From positions 1 to 62,424 of the forward strand of contig CAZFAI010000001.1 of the NCBI GenBank assembly GCA_964516555.1: 62,424 bases of DNA, given 5' to 3'. The stretch's first letter is position 1, and every line of letters starts with the position of its first letter. The notes below the pieces were generated by a model. The model saw only the letters and a list, made by a program, of their open reading frames with translations. It was not told the DNA's origin and made no database searches. This DNA is from CAZFAI01 sp964516555 (lineage in GTDB: Bacteria > Patescibacteriota > Microgenomatia > UBA12405). A program made the position numbers and the translations under genes. Below are positions 18,213 to 28,300 of the stretch, piece after piece.

Positions 18213-19250
18213 ATGATCACCCGTATTCTTTACAACGAAGAAAAAAACCAATACAACAAATTAATCTGTCATCCTGTTCAAACGTGGGAATGGGGCGACT
18301 TCCAAATTTCTCAGGGTCACCGTGTTTATCGGTTAGGTGTTTTTAACAAAGACAAAATGGTTTCGGCTTACTCAGTCAACTTTCACAATCTTCCCAAGAC
18401 AGATTATTCAATCGGCACCCTGCTTCGCGGACCGTCAGTTACCAAAGATATGGTTACCAATGTTGCCAAAATTGCCCGGGATGAAAATGCCATATTTGTA
18501 AAGCATGAACCAGACCAGCTGAAAGCAGTTTATGATAAATTTAACCAGCCGGAAAACTTTAATATCAACATGGACTTTCCAAGCCTGGTTTTGTCGCCAA
18601 AAGTTGCCTTCTATCCTTATTCTTACGTTGTTGATCTGACAAAAACCGAGGATCAGTTGCTCTCAAGCATGCATCCCAAAACCCGATATAACATTAAAGT
18701 TGCTAATCGCTATGGAGTTGTTGTCGAAGACAGGACCAACAATCAGGGATTTGAGGATTATCTCAAGCTGCTTTTCGAAACTACTAAACGCCAGGGTTTT
18801 TATTTGCACACTCAACAATACCACCGTGATTTATGGCAGACACTAAAAAATACCAACACTATCAGGATAATTACCGCCACTTACCAAAATCAAGTACTGG
18901 CCGCCTTTATGCTTTTTGTTCTGAGTGGCAAATTGTTTTACCCGTATGGGGCTTCCGGCGATAGTCATCGGCAGGTAATGGCACCCAGTTTACTCATGTG
19001 GGAAACAATAAAACTCGGCAAGAAGCTTGGTTGTAAAAGCTTTGATATGTGGGGCAGCCTGGGGCCTGATGCTAAAGAATCCGAGCAGGGCTATGGATTT
19101 CACCGTTTCAAGCAGGGTTTTGGCGGTCAACTAGTAAAGTATGTAGGGACTTACGACTTGGTTATCAATCCACAAGTGTATCGAGTATACAATCTGGTGG
19201 ATAAGTACCGGTGGAAATTTCTTCGTCTGAAAGCCAAGATAACCAGGTAA
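18213..19250 (+). CDS. FemX/FemAB-like aminoacyltransferase (peptidoglycan bridge)
   Basis: The 345-residue protein is a double-GNAT FemAB-family enzyme. Recognisable regions are the N-terminal TWEWGDFQ, the SMHPKTRYNIKVANRYGV segment that binds the substrate, and the C-terminal FDMWGSLGPDAKE and GFHRFKQGFGG. FemX-type enzymes add the first amino acid from aminoacyl-tRNA to the lysine side chain of lipid II. With murJ, alr and mltG this supports a cross-linked peptidoglycan. A TATACT box at 18196-18201 overlaps the preceding stop codon and ends 11 bases before the ATG. Confidence 0.88.
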   Translation: MITRILYNEEKNQYNKLICHPVQTWEWGDFQISQGHRVYRLGVFNKDKMVSAYSVNFHNLPKTDYSIGTLLRGPSVTKDMVTNVAKIARDENAIFVKHEPDQLKAVYDKFNQPENFNINMDFPSLVLSPKVAFYPYSYVVDLTKTEDQLLSSMHPKTRYNIKVANRYGVVVEDRTNNQGFEDYLKLLFETTKRQGFYLHTQQYHRDLWQTLKNTNTIRIITATYQNQVLAAFMLFVLSGKLFYPYGASGDSHRQVMAPSLLMWETIKLGKKLGCKSFDMWGSLGPDAKESEQGYGFHRFKQGFGGQLVKYVGTYDLVINPQVYRVYNLVDKYRWKFLRLKAKITR

Positions 19251-19284
19251 GCCGTTTGATTAAAAAATTTGCTTGCTTTTAACT

Positions 19285-19290
19285 TATAAT
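19285..19290 (+). promoter_or_regulatory. -10 box of the gatCAB operon, leaderless type
   Basis: A perfect TATAAT ends 6 bases before the gatC ATG at 19297. No -35 at standard spacing is obvious (TTGATT at 19256-19261 is 23 bases away). The position predicts a leaderless or nearly leaderless gatC mRNA. Confidence 0.55.
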
Positions 19291-19296
19291 ATACCC

Positions 19297-19599
19297 ATGA
19301 CATCTGGAAAGAAAATTAAACGTAGTGAGCTTGAACATGTTGCCAGATTGGCGCGGATAAAACTTACCGACGATGAAGTTGATAGATTTTTACCTCAAAT
19401 TGAAATAGTATTGGAATATTTAGATAAACTTAATACAGTTGACACGACTAAAATAACACCTACCTATCAAATTACAGATCTTAAAAATGTTCTTCGCGAG
19501 GATAAGCCGGGAAAATCCTTAAATCAAGAAGAAGCACTTTCTTCTGCCGGGAGGACTCAGGATGGTTATTTTGTTGTCCCGATATCAGTAAAAAAGTAA
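19297..19599 (+). CDS. gatC: Aspartyl/glutamyl-tRNA amidotransferase subunit C
   Basis: GatC holds GatA and GatB together in the enzyme that converts Glu-tRNA-Gln (and Asp-tRNA-Asn) to the amidated form. The 100-residue protein has the family pattern HVARLARIKLTDDEV, then LPQIEIVLEYLDKLNTVDT, and the LREDKPG turn near the C terminus. The start at 19297 is chosen because a TATAAT box ends 6 bases upstream; a longer frame from 19273 would start inside the promoter. The stop codon shares a base with the gatA ATG (TAATG). Confidence 0.92.
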   Translation: MTSGKKIKRSELEHVARLARIKLTDDEVDRFLPQIEIVLEYLDKLNTVDTTKITPTYQITDLKNVLREDKPGKSLNQEEALSSAGRTQDGYFVVPISVKK

Positions 19600-21072
19600 T
19601 GGATCTTTCAAAAATAACTACCAGTCAGATAAAAAAAAGCCTTCTAAAAGGTAAGTTTTCTGCTGTTGAGTTGGTAGATACTTACCTAAACCAGATTTAT
19701 CTCTGTGATCCAAAACTCAAAGCTTTCATCACTATTACGAACAAAGAAGCGAAAAATTCGGCCAAACTTATTGATAAAAAAATTAAAAACAAAGAAAAGT
19801 TGGGTGGCTTGGCCGGAACTATTTTGGCTGTCAAAGATATCTTCTTGACCCGAGGCATCCAAACCACATCTTCTTCCAAAGTATTAAAAGGTTATATTCC
19901 CCAATACTCTTCAACTGTCTACCAGAGGCTGATTGACCAAGACGCCATTATAATTGGCAAAACCAACACCGACACCTTCGCTTTTGGTGCCAGTACCGAA
20001 AATTCAGGTTTTTTTACCACCAAGAATCCATGGAACACGGAAATGGTTCCGGGAGGTTCTTCCGGTGGTTCTGCGGTAGCCGTCGCTGCCAATATGGCCA
20101 CGATTGCTCTTGGTACCNNNNNNNNNNGGCGGTTCCATCCGCCAACCAGCTTCTCTGTGCGGAATATCCGGTCTTAAGCCGACTTATGGCCGCAATTCTC
20201 GGCACGGAATTACTGCAATGGCTTCCTCATTTGACAGCCCAGGTATCCTAGGGAGACACGTTGAAGATTTGGCCATAGCTACTCAATATTCAGCGGGACA
20301 GGATCCTCTTGATGCTACCAGCAGCTTTACGCCGGTGCCAAACTTATATAGCCTGCTTGATAGTACAAACCTTAAGGGCTTAAAAATTGGTTTACCAAAA
20401 GAATATTTTGAAGGTTCTATTCAAAAAGAAGTCAAAGATAAAGTTCTGGCTGCCGTCAAGCTATTTGAAAGCAAAGGCGCCAAAATAATTAACGTTTCTC
20501 TACCTAGTACGGATTTGGGCATCGCCGTTTATTACGTTCTGGTCCCTTGCGAGATATCCGCCAATATGGCTCGTTATGATGGCATCCGTTTTGGCCAAAG
20601 TCGCCAGGAGGTTACTGACCTTTTGTCTTATTACCTCGAAAGCCGCGGCGATTATATGGAGGATGAACTAAAAAGACGCATTATAATCGGAACATACGCT
20701 TTGTCTGCCGGCTATTATGATGCTTATTACACAAAGGCTTCCAAGGTTCGGAATCTGATTAGGAAAGAGTTTTTAGATGTTCTCAAGCAGGTTGATGTAA
20801 TTATGACACCCGTTTCGCCAACTACCGCTTGGCCAATTGGCCAGAAAGCTGACAATCCTCTGGAAATGTATTTGGCAGATGTGTACACCGTTTGTATAAA
20901 TGTGGCCGGTCTTCCTTCCCTTGCTCTCCCATGTGGTTTTGATGACAACAAATTACCCATAGGTTTTCAGATAATCAGTAACTTTTTTGAGGAAGCCAAG
21001 ATTTTGTCAATTGGCCATCAATATCAGCAGTTTACCGATTACCATTTAGCTGTTCCTCCCTTATGTCAGTGA
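19599..21072 (+). CDS. gatA: Glutamyl-tRNA amidotransferase subunit A (interrupted by an assembly gap)
   Basis: GatA is the amidase that frees ammonia from glutamine for tRNA-dependent amidation. The N-terminal part shows the catalytic Lys region (AVKDIFLTRG) and GGSSGGSAVAVAA with the cis-Ser. After the N-run at 20118-20127 the frame resumes at GGSIRQPASLCGISGLKPTYG, which carries the nucleophilic Ser. The two halves are in different frames only because the ten N are a placeholder: a gap length divisible by three restores one frame, and about six bases (two residues, typically D-T) would match the family. The gene is therefore probably intact. It overlaps gatB by 10 bases. Confidence 0.92.
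20118..20127. other. Assembly gap (10 N) inside gatA
   Basis: Ten consecutive N fall just before the catalytic GGS motif of GatA. Frame analysis requires a true length divisible by three, so ten is not the real length. Confidence 0.95.
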
Positions 21073-22526
21073 AAAATTTAAAAATTACCCCTATTATTGG
21101 TCTTGAGGTACATCTTGAATTAAACACCAGAACCAAAATGTTCTGTGGTTGTTCTGCACATCATTTCCACGTCAAACCGAATACACACACCTGTCCTGTT
21201 TGTCTCGGTCTCCCCGGAGCTCTTCCTGTACCCAATAAAACAGCTATCGATTGGTGTATCAAAATCGGCCTTAGTCTGAATTGCCAGGTCAACAAACATT
21301 CCTTTTTTGAGAGAAAGAATTACTTCTATCCGGATTTGCCCAAAGGTTATCAGATCAGCCAGTACCAGCAGCCTTTTACCGTCAAAGGGTACATCGATAT
21401 TTCTGACCATAGGGTTAGAATCAACCGAGCGCATATGGAAGAAGATACTGCCAAATCCATTCACTCCCACAAAGATGGCCAGGAAATATCCTTAATTGAT
21501 TTTAATCGTTCCGGAGTCCCGCTGGTAGAAATAGTTTCCGAGCCGGATATCATTTCACCCGAAATGGCCAAAGATTATTTATTGAAAATTCAACAGTTAA
21601 TGCGCTATCTAAACGTGTCCGATGCCGATATTGAAAAGGGAAGTATGCGGTGTGAGCCAACCGTTAATGTCAAAATCGAATCGGATTCCGGCATTGCCTA
21701 CACACCTTTGGTAGAAATTAAGAATGTAGCCTCGTTAACCGGAGTTCAATATGCCATACAGTATGAAATAGATCGCCAGATAACTGACTGGCAGGAAAAT
21801 GGAACAATCAAAACCGCAGACAACAAAACCACCCGTGGCTGGGATGCCGTAAAGGGGGTTACATTCCTTCAGCGCGAGAAAGAAGGTTCTTCGGACTATC
21901 GTTATTTCCCGGAGCCCGACATTCCCCCGATTGAATATTCCGATCATAGTATTGACCATATCAAATCAACCATACCCGAGCTTCCCCATCAAAAAATCAA
22001 GCGCTATATGTCAGACTATAACCTAACCGAGTATGACGCTTCGCTTCTGGCTTCCGATATAAACTTTGCCAAATCTTACGAAAAAGCATTAAGCGATTCA
22101 AAAGATCCTGATTATGCCAAGTTTACTGCCAATATTTTCAACGGTCCGATAAGGAATTATCTTAACCAACAGCTCCTGGTAATCGATCCGGAAAAAATTA
22201 ATCCTTTCAACTTCCAATCGCTACACCAATCCGTCAAAACAAACCGGATATCAACTACTGTCGCCCGTCAGATAATTGTTGATTCTTACCTGACCGGCAA
22301 AGACCCCCTAACCATTGCCAAAGATGAAAATTTAATTCAGGTTTCAGATTCAGCCGAAATTGAAAAAATTACCAAGCAAGTTATTGACACCAATCCTAAA
22401 GCCGTTGCTGATTACCAAAAAAATCCCAATTCCATCGGTTTTATTATCGGTCAGGTGATGCAGGCTTCCGGCGGCAATGCTAATCCTCAGGTAGTCAGAC
22501 AAATTGTGGAGAAGCTACTCTCCTAA
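21063..22526 (+). CDS. gatB: Aspartyl/glutamyl-tRNA amidotransferase subunit B
   Basis: GatB binds the misacylated tRNA and activates the glutamyl group with ATP. The 487-residue protein has the signature start IGLEVHLELNTRTKMFCGC, the zinc site formed by two cysteines there and HTCPVCLGLPGALPVPN, then ERKNYFYPDLPKGYQISQ and DFNRSGVPLVEIVSEPD. The C-terminal YqeY-like tail ends with IGFIIGQVMQASGGNANP. Length and motifs are normal. The presence of gatCAB suggests that Gln-tRNA and possibly Asn-tRNA are made by the indirect route. Confidence 0.97.
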   Translation: MSVKNLKITPIIGLEVHLELNTRTKMFCGCSAHHFHVKPNTHTCPVCLGLPGALPVPNKTAIDWCIKIGLSLNCQVNKHSFFERKNYFYPDLPKGYQISQYQQPFTVKGYIDISDHRVRINRAHMEEDTAKSIHSHKDGQEISLIDFNRSGVPLVEIVSEPDIISPEMAKDYLLKIQQLMRYLNVSDADIEKGSMRCEPTVNVKIESDSGIAYTPLVEIKNVASLTGVQYAIQYEIDRQITDWQENGTIKTADNKTTRGWDAVKGVTFLQREKEGSSDYRYFPEPDIPPIEYSDHSIDHIKSTIPELPHQKIKRYMSDYNLTEYDASLLASDINFAKSYEKALSDSKDPDYAKFTANIFNGPIRNYLNQQLLVIDPEKINPFNFQSLHQSVKTNRISTTVARQIIVDSYLTGKDPLTIAKDENLIQVSDSAEIEKITKQVIDTNPKAVADYQKNPNSIGFIIGQVMQASGGNANPQVVRQIVEKLLS

Positions 22527-22531
22527 ATATA

Positions 22532-22870
22532 CTAATACCGGCTGATCCTGACAAGAAGTTCACTGCCACCATCATTATAAATTAGGACTGCCGGATCATT
22601 TCCTCTGACATAATCAGGCAGCCTTACCAGACGCGTTTCCGGCAGACAGGCATTGTCGATACTATAAATTATTGCCAATTCCGACTCTTCTTTTGTTGAA
22701 AAGGCAAAAAGGCTAAGCCTTTCTCCTGTGTATATATCCACATATTCTGACTCTATACTATGAGATGACAAGGGCTTGTCGACGATCCGAAACAATCCTA
22801 TCGGATCAACCTTTAGTCCGCAATCGCATGGTAAGTCGCATCTGCCAATTTCTATTAATGCTCCCGACAC
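22532..22870 (-). CDS. Hypothetical protein, GTG start with Shine-Dalgarno
   Basis: The 112-residue protein is not recognised. It contains four cysteines, three close to the N terminus (C11, C15, C17; CDLPCDCG) and one later (C78), acidic and hydrophobic strand-like segments, and no membrane helix. A metal-binding role for the cysteines is only a guess. It starts with GTG, preceded by a good Shine-Dalgarno (GGGGGTG about 5 bases upstream), and a TATAAT lies at 22900-22895 on the minus strand, giving a leader of roughly 20 bases. It is convergent with gatB, five bases apart, and stands alone on its strand. Confidence 0.6.
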   Translation of the reverse strand: MSGALIEIGRCDLPCDCGLKVDPIGLFRIVDKPLSSHSIESEYVDIYTGERLSLFAFSTKEESELAIIYSIDNACLPETRLVRLPDYVRGNDPAVLIYNDGGSELLVRISRY

Positions 22871-22894
22871 AATTCACCCCCTTAACAATATTAT

Positions 22895-22900
22895 ATTATA
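22895..22900 (-). promoter_or_regulatory. -10 box of the orphan minus-strand gene
   Basis: TATAAT on the minus strand ends 24 bases upstream of the GTG start at 22870, leaving room for a short leader with a Shine-Dalgarno. The surrounding 22871-23000 region is AT-rich and has no other recognised element. Confidence 0.45.
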
Positions 22901-23000
22901 ATCAATAAATAATGGAAACATCCAAAAAAACAACAACAACTTGTAATATAATGTATTGTGTTAATGTTCTTTCTTTGACAAATTTCCTATAATTAATACA

Positions 23001-24212
23001 ATGCTAATCGCAAGACAAAAGAGGGTCCTTTCTTTTTCCCAAAAACTAATAATCACTCTCGCTGCCACCTTCTTACTAATTATTGTCAGTATTTTGTATT
23101 TTTCATGGCAGTTTACACAAAATCAATTAAAAGACGACCTCGAAAATCTAACCGCCATCATCAAAAGTGACATATCCTATCAGGATGGTCAGTGGGATAT
23201 AACAAAATATCTCAATGACTCTCAAATCCCAAACAACTTACCCCTATACATTATCACCAGTGAAGGCTTTGTTATTGACCGCCGAAATATTATTCCCAAT
23301 TTTCTGGATACTTCTGATCTACGTTTTAGTTCATCTTTTCAAATTCCCCAAACCATTGTCTCACCGGTTGGGGAAACTTGGTTTATGTATAGTAAGCCTA
23401 TAACTAGGGATAGGCTTACCTACGGCACTATTCTTCTAGCCTATCATCAGCCCGAATATTCTTCGATCAATGAAATAGAAATTCAATTAAAAGACTTGGG
23501 TCGTATGATTGATTCCCAAATCAATATCAATCAAAACAATCTTGACCTTACCACCTTTGATCACAAAACAGTAAGTAGCAAAATTTCCTATCAAATCGTC
23601 GATACTGAAAACAAGGTCCTGACTACTTCCGGGCCGATTCCGTCTTATGTCGATAGAAGTTATTTGGCCTTATACAAAAAATTGGAGTTTCTAAGATTTG
23701 GCGAATATCTTGTCCATACTTCTCCGATAACAAAAGACAATCGTCAACTAGGGGTGATAATTTCTGCTCTAAAAACGGAAGATATTCCTTTAATGCTAGT
23801 AAACAGAGCAATTATTCCCTTGGCAGTCGGGATATTAATATTGGTTCTGGCTGCCTATATATTATCAAGGAATAAATCTACTCCTACAGCTCAAAACTAT
23901 TTGTTAACTTTCAGCAGGAAGGACAGCACCCTCTCTTATCAAAATAAAACCATCAATATTCCACTAGACTCCAATCAATATTATGTTCTAGTTGCACTTT
24001 TCAGTAAGCCCCAAAAACGCTGGGAAACTGATGAACTGGCGGAAATTATTTTCGGCCAAGATTACATCGAAAACATGAAAATTTACTGGCGCAAAATTTA
24101 TGATGCGGTCCGTTCAATAAACCAAAAAACCACCAACACTTTTGGTCAAAAAATTATTGAAACTGAATCCAAAACTTTTCGACTTCGTTCACATTTAGTT
24201 GACTCAATTTGA
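23001..24212 (+). CDS. Membrane sensor protein with C-terminal winged-helix-like domain
   Basis: The 403-residue protein has a short basic N terminus, a membrane helix at about 16-35, an extracytoplasmic region of about 230 residues, a second helix at about 270-288 and a cytoplasmic C-terminal domain. The extracytoplasmic part looks like two similar PAS/Cache-type units (about 80-150 and 195-258; compare YSKPITRDRLTYGTI with HTSPITKDNRQLGVI). The C-terminal region (about 300-398) resembles a winged-helix DNA-binding domain of the OmpR/CadC type, with LDSNQYYVLVALF, then YWRKIYDAVRSIN and a closing hairpin KTFRLRS. No HAMP, histidine kinase or receiver domain is present. It may be a one-component membrane transcription factor with topology opposite to CadC/ToxR. 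TATAAT ends 7 bases before the ATG. Confidence 0.65.
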   Translation: MLIARQKRVLSFSQKLIITLAATFLLIIVSILYFSWQFTQNQLKDDLENLTAIIKSDISYQDGQWDITKYLNDSQIPNNLPLYIITSEGFVIDRRNIIPNFLDTSDLRFSSSFQIPQTIVSPVGETWFMYSKPITRDRLTYGTILLAYHQPEYSSINEIEIQLKDLGRMIDSQININQNNLDLTTFDHKTVSSKISYQIVDTENKVLTTSGPIPSYVDRSYLALYKKLEFLRFGEYLVHTSPITKDNRQLGVIISALKTEDIPLMLVNRAIIPLAVGILILVLAAYILSRNKSTPTAQNYLLTFSRKDSTLSYQNKTINIPLDSNQYYVLVALFSKPQKRWETDELAEIIFGQDYIENMKIYWRKIYDAVRSINQKTTNTFGQKIIETESKTFRLRSHLVDSI

Positions 24213-24260
24213 TTCAACTACAAATTTCGTATTCTACAGTTGTTAGTATTTAAAACAAAA

Positions 24261-25241
24261 ATGGAAATCAAAAACCAAGCATCAAAAAAACTATCAGGAT
24301 ACATGATAGTTGTTCTTTTGTTACTAATTGTACTCACGGCCGCCACCGCCCTTAGCATATTTACTAAGAGTCGACCACAAAACACAGAACTTACAGAGTT
24401 TAGTAAAGCCGACCCAAAAGAAACGGTTGAAAGTTTTTATAATTGGTATCTGCAGTACGAAGGTAACCCGTTAAGCAGCGGTGCCTACAAAACCAGTGAT
24501 TATCTGACAGACAATTTTAAAAATAATATCGACCAGCTTCTTTCTTCCTTTGACAAAGGAGGTTACGATCCTATTGTCCTGGCTCAGGATCTGCCCTCGG
24601 GTATTACTGTTGGCAACGTCTTAATTGACAATGGGAGCGCCAAGGTTATTGTCAGTCTCAACTTCTATGGCACCCAAAAGAATCTGGATATAAAGTTATA
24701 CAAAGTTGGGGAAATTTGGCAAATTGATAGTATTGTCGAAGGATCGGCAGCCAGTCAACCGTCTAAAGAAGATACTTCTTCTGTAATTGTCTATTTTGAT
24801 AATTCCAGACGCACTGCTGCCGGCGGCAACAACGACTGCGGAGTCGTATATGGTGTCGAAAGAACGGTCAGTGCTAGAGATCAGGATATTTATCACGCTA
24901 CTCTTCAACAGCTTTTCCGGGGGCCGACTAATGCCGAAAAAGCCCAAGGGTATAGCTCTTTCTTTTCTTCAGAGACTGGACAAATATTAAAAAGTGTCAA
25001 AGTAGTCAATTCCACCGCTTATGTCAATTTAACCGACATTCGATCAATAATACCCAACGCCTCTAGTAGCTGTGGTTCAGCCCAATTATTAAGCCAAATT
25101 GAAGAGACACTAAAACACGATCGCAAGATCAATAATGTAATTATTGCCATCAACGGTGACCCTCAAACTTTTTATGACTGGATCCAAATCGGCTGTTCTC
25201 CTGAAAACAATAATTGCGACCAAACTCATTTTTCTAATTAA
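24261..25241 (+). CDS. GerMN-domain extracytoplasmic protein
   Basis: The 326-residue protein (from the ATG at 24261; a TTG further upstream is less likely) has one N-terminal membrane helix (about 13-36). A DUF3828/NTF2-like region (about 55-150, ETVESFYNWYLQY) precedes a C-terminal GerMN-like domain (about 175-310). The GerMN pattern is visible in SSVIVYFDN, RTVSARDQDIYHATLQQLFRGPTNAEKAQGY split over two segments, and SVKVVNSTAYVNLTD. GerMN domains occur in spore germination and lipoprotein LpqB-type sensors and are thought to bind ligands outside the membrane. It lies right after the membrane sensor gene and may be functionally linked. Confidence 0.7.
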   Translation: MEIKNQASKKLSGYMIVVLLLLIVLTAATALSIFTKSRPQNTELTEFSKADPKETVESFYNWYLQYEGNPLSSGAYKTSDYLTDNFKNNIDQLLSSFDKGGYDPIVLAQDLPSGITVGNVLIDNGSAKVIVSLNFYGTQKNLDIKLYKVGEIWQIDSIVEGSAASQPSKEDTSSVIVYFDNSRRTAAGGNNDCGVVYGVERTVSARDQDIYHATLQQLFRGPTNAEKAQGYSSFFSSETGQILKSVKVVNSTAYVNLTDIRSIIPNASSSCGSAQLLSQIEETLKHDRKINNVIIAINGDPQTFYDWIQIGCSPENNNCDQTHFSN

Positions 25242-25314
25242 TATTACCCCGGTCACTTTATTAATGGCCAGGAGTATCAGATAATTAGCTTCAAACCTTG
25301 CTAAAATATATTAA

Positions 25315-28300
25315 GTGCCAACAATTATTGATCAACTAAATTTTCAAACTGAATACCGAAAATTAAATCGGGAACAAAAACAAGCCGTCGACACCATCGA
25401 AGGTCCGGTTATGGTTGTTGCCGGAGCCGGGACCGGCAAAACTCAAACAATAGCTTTGCGTATTGCCAACATTCTCCGTCAAACTCAAAGTCCGCCCAGT
25501 AGTATTTTATGCCTCACTTTTACCGAAAATGCTGCTGTTAATATGAGAGAAAGATTGCAGACAATTATCGGTCCCCTGGCTTATAACGTCAAAATCCACA
25601 CCTTCCACTCTTTTTGCAATGAAGTTATCAAGACCAACCCCCAACATTTCGTTTTTGCTCAAAATATTGACTCTCTCGAAGAGTTGGAAAAAATCGACAT
25701 AATACGACAATTGATAAGCGATCTTCCCGAAGGTTCCCACCTCAAACCATGGGGGGACACCTTTTATTACCAGGGAGATATTATCCAAAGTATTCAATCG
25801 CTCAAGCGGGAAAATATATCTCCAAAGCTTTTTCAGGATTTAATCTCAGACCAGGAAAAATTTCTCTCAAAAACCGACGAGCTATATCAATCCCTTAAAG
25901 CTCTTCGGGTAGGAAAAACTTTTGAGAGTGAGCTACTTTCCCTGGTTGAAAAAATTACAGTAGTTTCAAAAAAATACCTCTCGATTTTTGCTCTAATAAA
26001 TCTCAACAATGAACTTTTTCGTCAGGGACACTTTGATGTTGGACTGGCTAAAAATCCGGCCATCAATTTCAAAAATTCACTCTTAAAAATATTTGAAAAT
26101 TTCCAAAAAGATATTCCCCGCCAAAAGGAACTTCACCAGCTTTTTGTAGCCTATCAGCAAGCACTGCAGCAAGCCGGTCGTTATGATTTTGACGACATGA
26201 TACTGTTTGTTCTGGATGCCTTCCGTCAGGATCCGGAGCTTCTGCTTTCTTATCAGGAAAAATTCCAGTATGTCTTGGTAGATGAGTATCAGGACACCAA
26301 TTCCTCCCAAAATCAAATTCTTGAACTTCTCGGTTCTTACTTTGACGATCCCAACATCTTTGTTGTCGGCGATGACGATCAGTCAATTTTCCGCTTCCAG
26401 GGAGCATCCGTCGAAAATATTTATGACTTTTATCTTAAATATCAAAAGACTGTCAAGGTTATTGTTTTGAAGAACAACTACCGGAGCCACCAGCTAATAC
26501 TTGACACCTCCTCTCAGGTTATTGGCAACAACAAAAACCGGATTACCAATTACATCAAAGATCTAGACAAAACACTGGTTTCGGCCTTAACATTCGACCC
26601 CGACCCCATTAATTTTTTCAAAGCCAACTCCAGCCTAGATGAAAATTATTTTGTTGCTGACAAAATTGGCAAGTTGATAAAGTCCGGCACCAGTCCCGGC
26701 GATATAGCTGTTTTATACCGAAACAATAGCGATGTTATTGATCTCACGGAGACCCTGGACAACAATGGCATTAAATATCGCCTCGAAACTGGCAGTAACG
26801 CTCTCTCCCATCCCTGCATCAGGCAGCTGATTAGACTTCTTCATTTCATAAACGACCCCACCGACGACCAGTCGCTTTATCATGTACTTTCTTATGACTT
26901 TATTGGCATTGACTCCTTCGACCTTTACCGTATTCTTCAGCACTCCCATCGCCTTAACCTACCACTCTCCGAAACTATTTCTAACCCGGATATCTTAAAC
27001 GAAATAAAACCTACCCTAAAAAAGAAAACCTTAATCAGGCTGAGGAATTTTTCCATCCGCACCGCCAAAGCCATTCGATGGCTTAATTACTACAACCTAG
27101 ACCGCTTCTTTAATCGGGTTATCCGTAAATTTGGCTACCTGAATCATGTAGTTAAACTTAACGATCTCGAATTAATTAACTATCTGAACGCTTTTTACGG
27201 TGAGATAAAAAGATTCTCCGGCAAAGATGGCTACACCCTGCCTCAATTTCTGGATCGCCTGCAATTATTCATTGAGAATAAAATACCTCTCCAAGCTCAG
27301 GAATTAGTTGCCGACAGCAACGACACCGTCCGCCTGATGACTGTCCATAAAGCCAAAGGGTTGGAGTTTGAACATGTTTTTTTGATTAAGTGTACTGATC
27401 GCAAATGGGGTAATAATTACCAATCAAGCCCTCTGCGTCTGCCACCAGGTATCCTCAAAACTGAAATATCCCGCCTGGCTCATGATGAGAACGAAGACGA
27501 AAGGCGGTTATTCTATGTTGCTCTAACTCGGGCCAAAAAACAGATATACATCTCCTACAGCCGCAAAACCGATACTAACCGTGACCAGTTACCTTCGATT
27601 TTTATTGCCGAAATTAATCCGAAACTAATCGAAACCATCAAGCCGGTATCTTCAGCTCAGAATCAGGCTATTTTCACCAATTTCCCAAAGAAAATTTCCG
27701 ATCCTATAAAAAATCAAAAACTAGCTGATTTTCTGCGTCAGTATCTATCCAAATATTACAAACTCAGTACTACTCATTTGAATTCATATTTGGAATGTCC
27801 GCTTTGTTTTTATTACAAAACCATCCTTCGCATTCCCGCTGTCAAAGATAAATATGCTTCACTTGGCACCGCCGTTCATTATAGCCTGTCTTTTCTTCAC
27901 AACGTCCTCCGGGAACAGGGAAAACTGATAAGTGAAAAAGAGTTGCTTGATGTTTTCAGCAAAAGCATTCTCAAAGAAAAACTTAGTCCAAAAAACCAGG
28001 CAGAAGCCCTCGATTATGGCACCAAATCTCTGTCAGAATACTTCCGTCATTACAAGCATGAATTTAATGGTAATTGCGTAATGGATTATGATTTTACCCC
28101 TCACAATGTTTTTGTTGACAATGTTCCCATCTCAGGCAAGATAGACAAAATTGAAATTAAAAACTCGCAAACTAGCGGCAAAACCGATGTAAACTTAGTT
28201 GACTACAAAACCGGCAATCCAGACACCAAATCGAAAGACATGAAACCGGGCGGCTCATACTACAATCAAATTGTTTTCTACAAAATCCTTGCTGATTCTG

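Noticed and set aside
20104..20177. Frameshift or pseudogene reading of gatA, and likewise of rmuC and infB
   Set aside because: Each apparent frameshift coincides with a ten-N placeholder, and the conserved motifs continue on both sides.
22975..22993. TTGACA (22975-22980) close to TATAAT (22988-22993) before the sensor gene
   Set aside because: The spacing is only 7 bases, far below the 16-18 needed for a -35/-10 pair, so TTGACA was not used as the -35.
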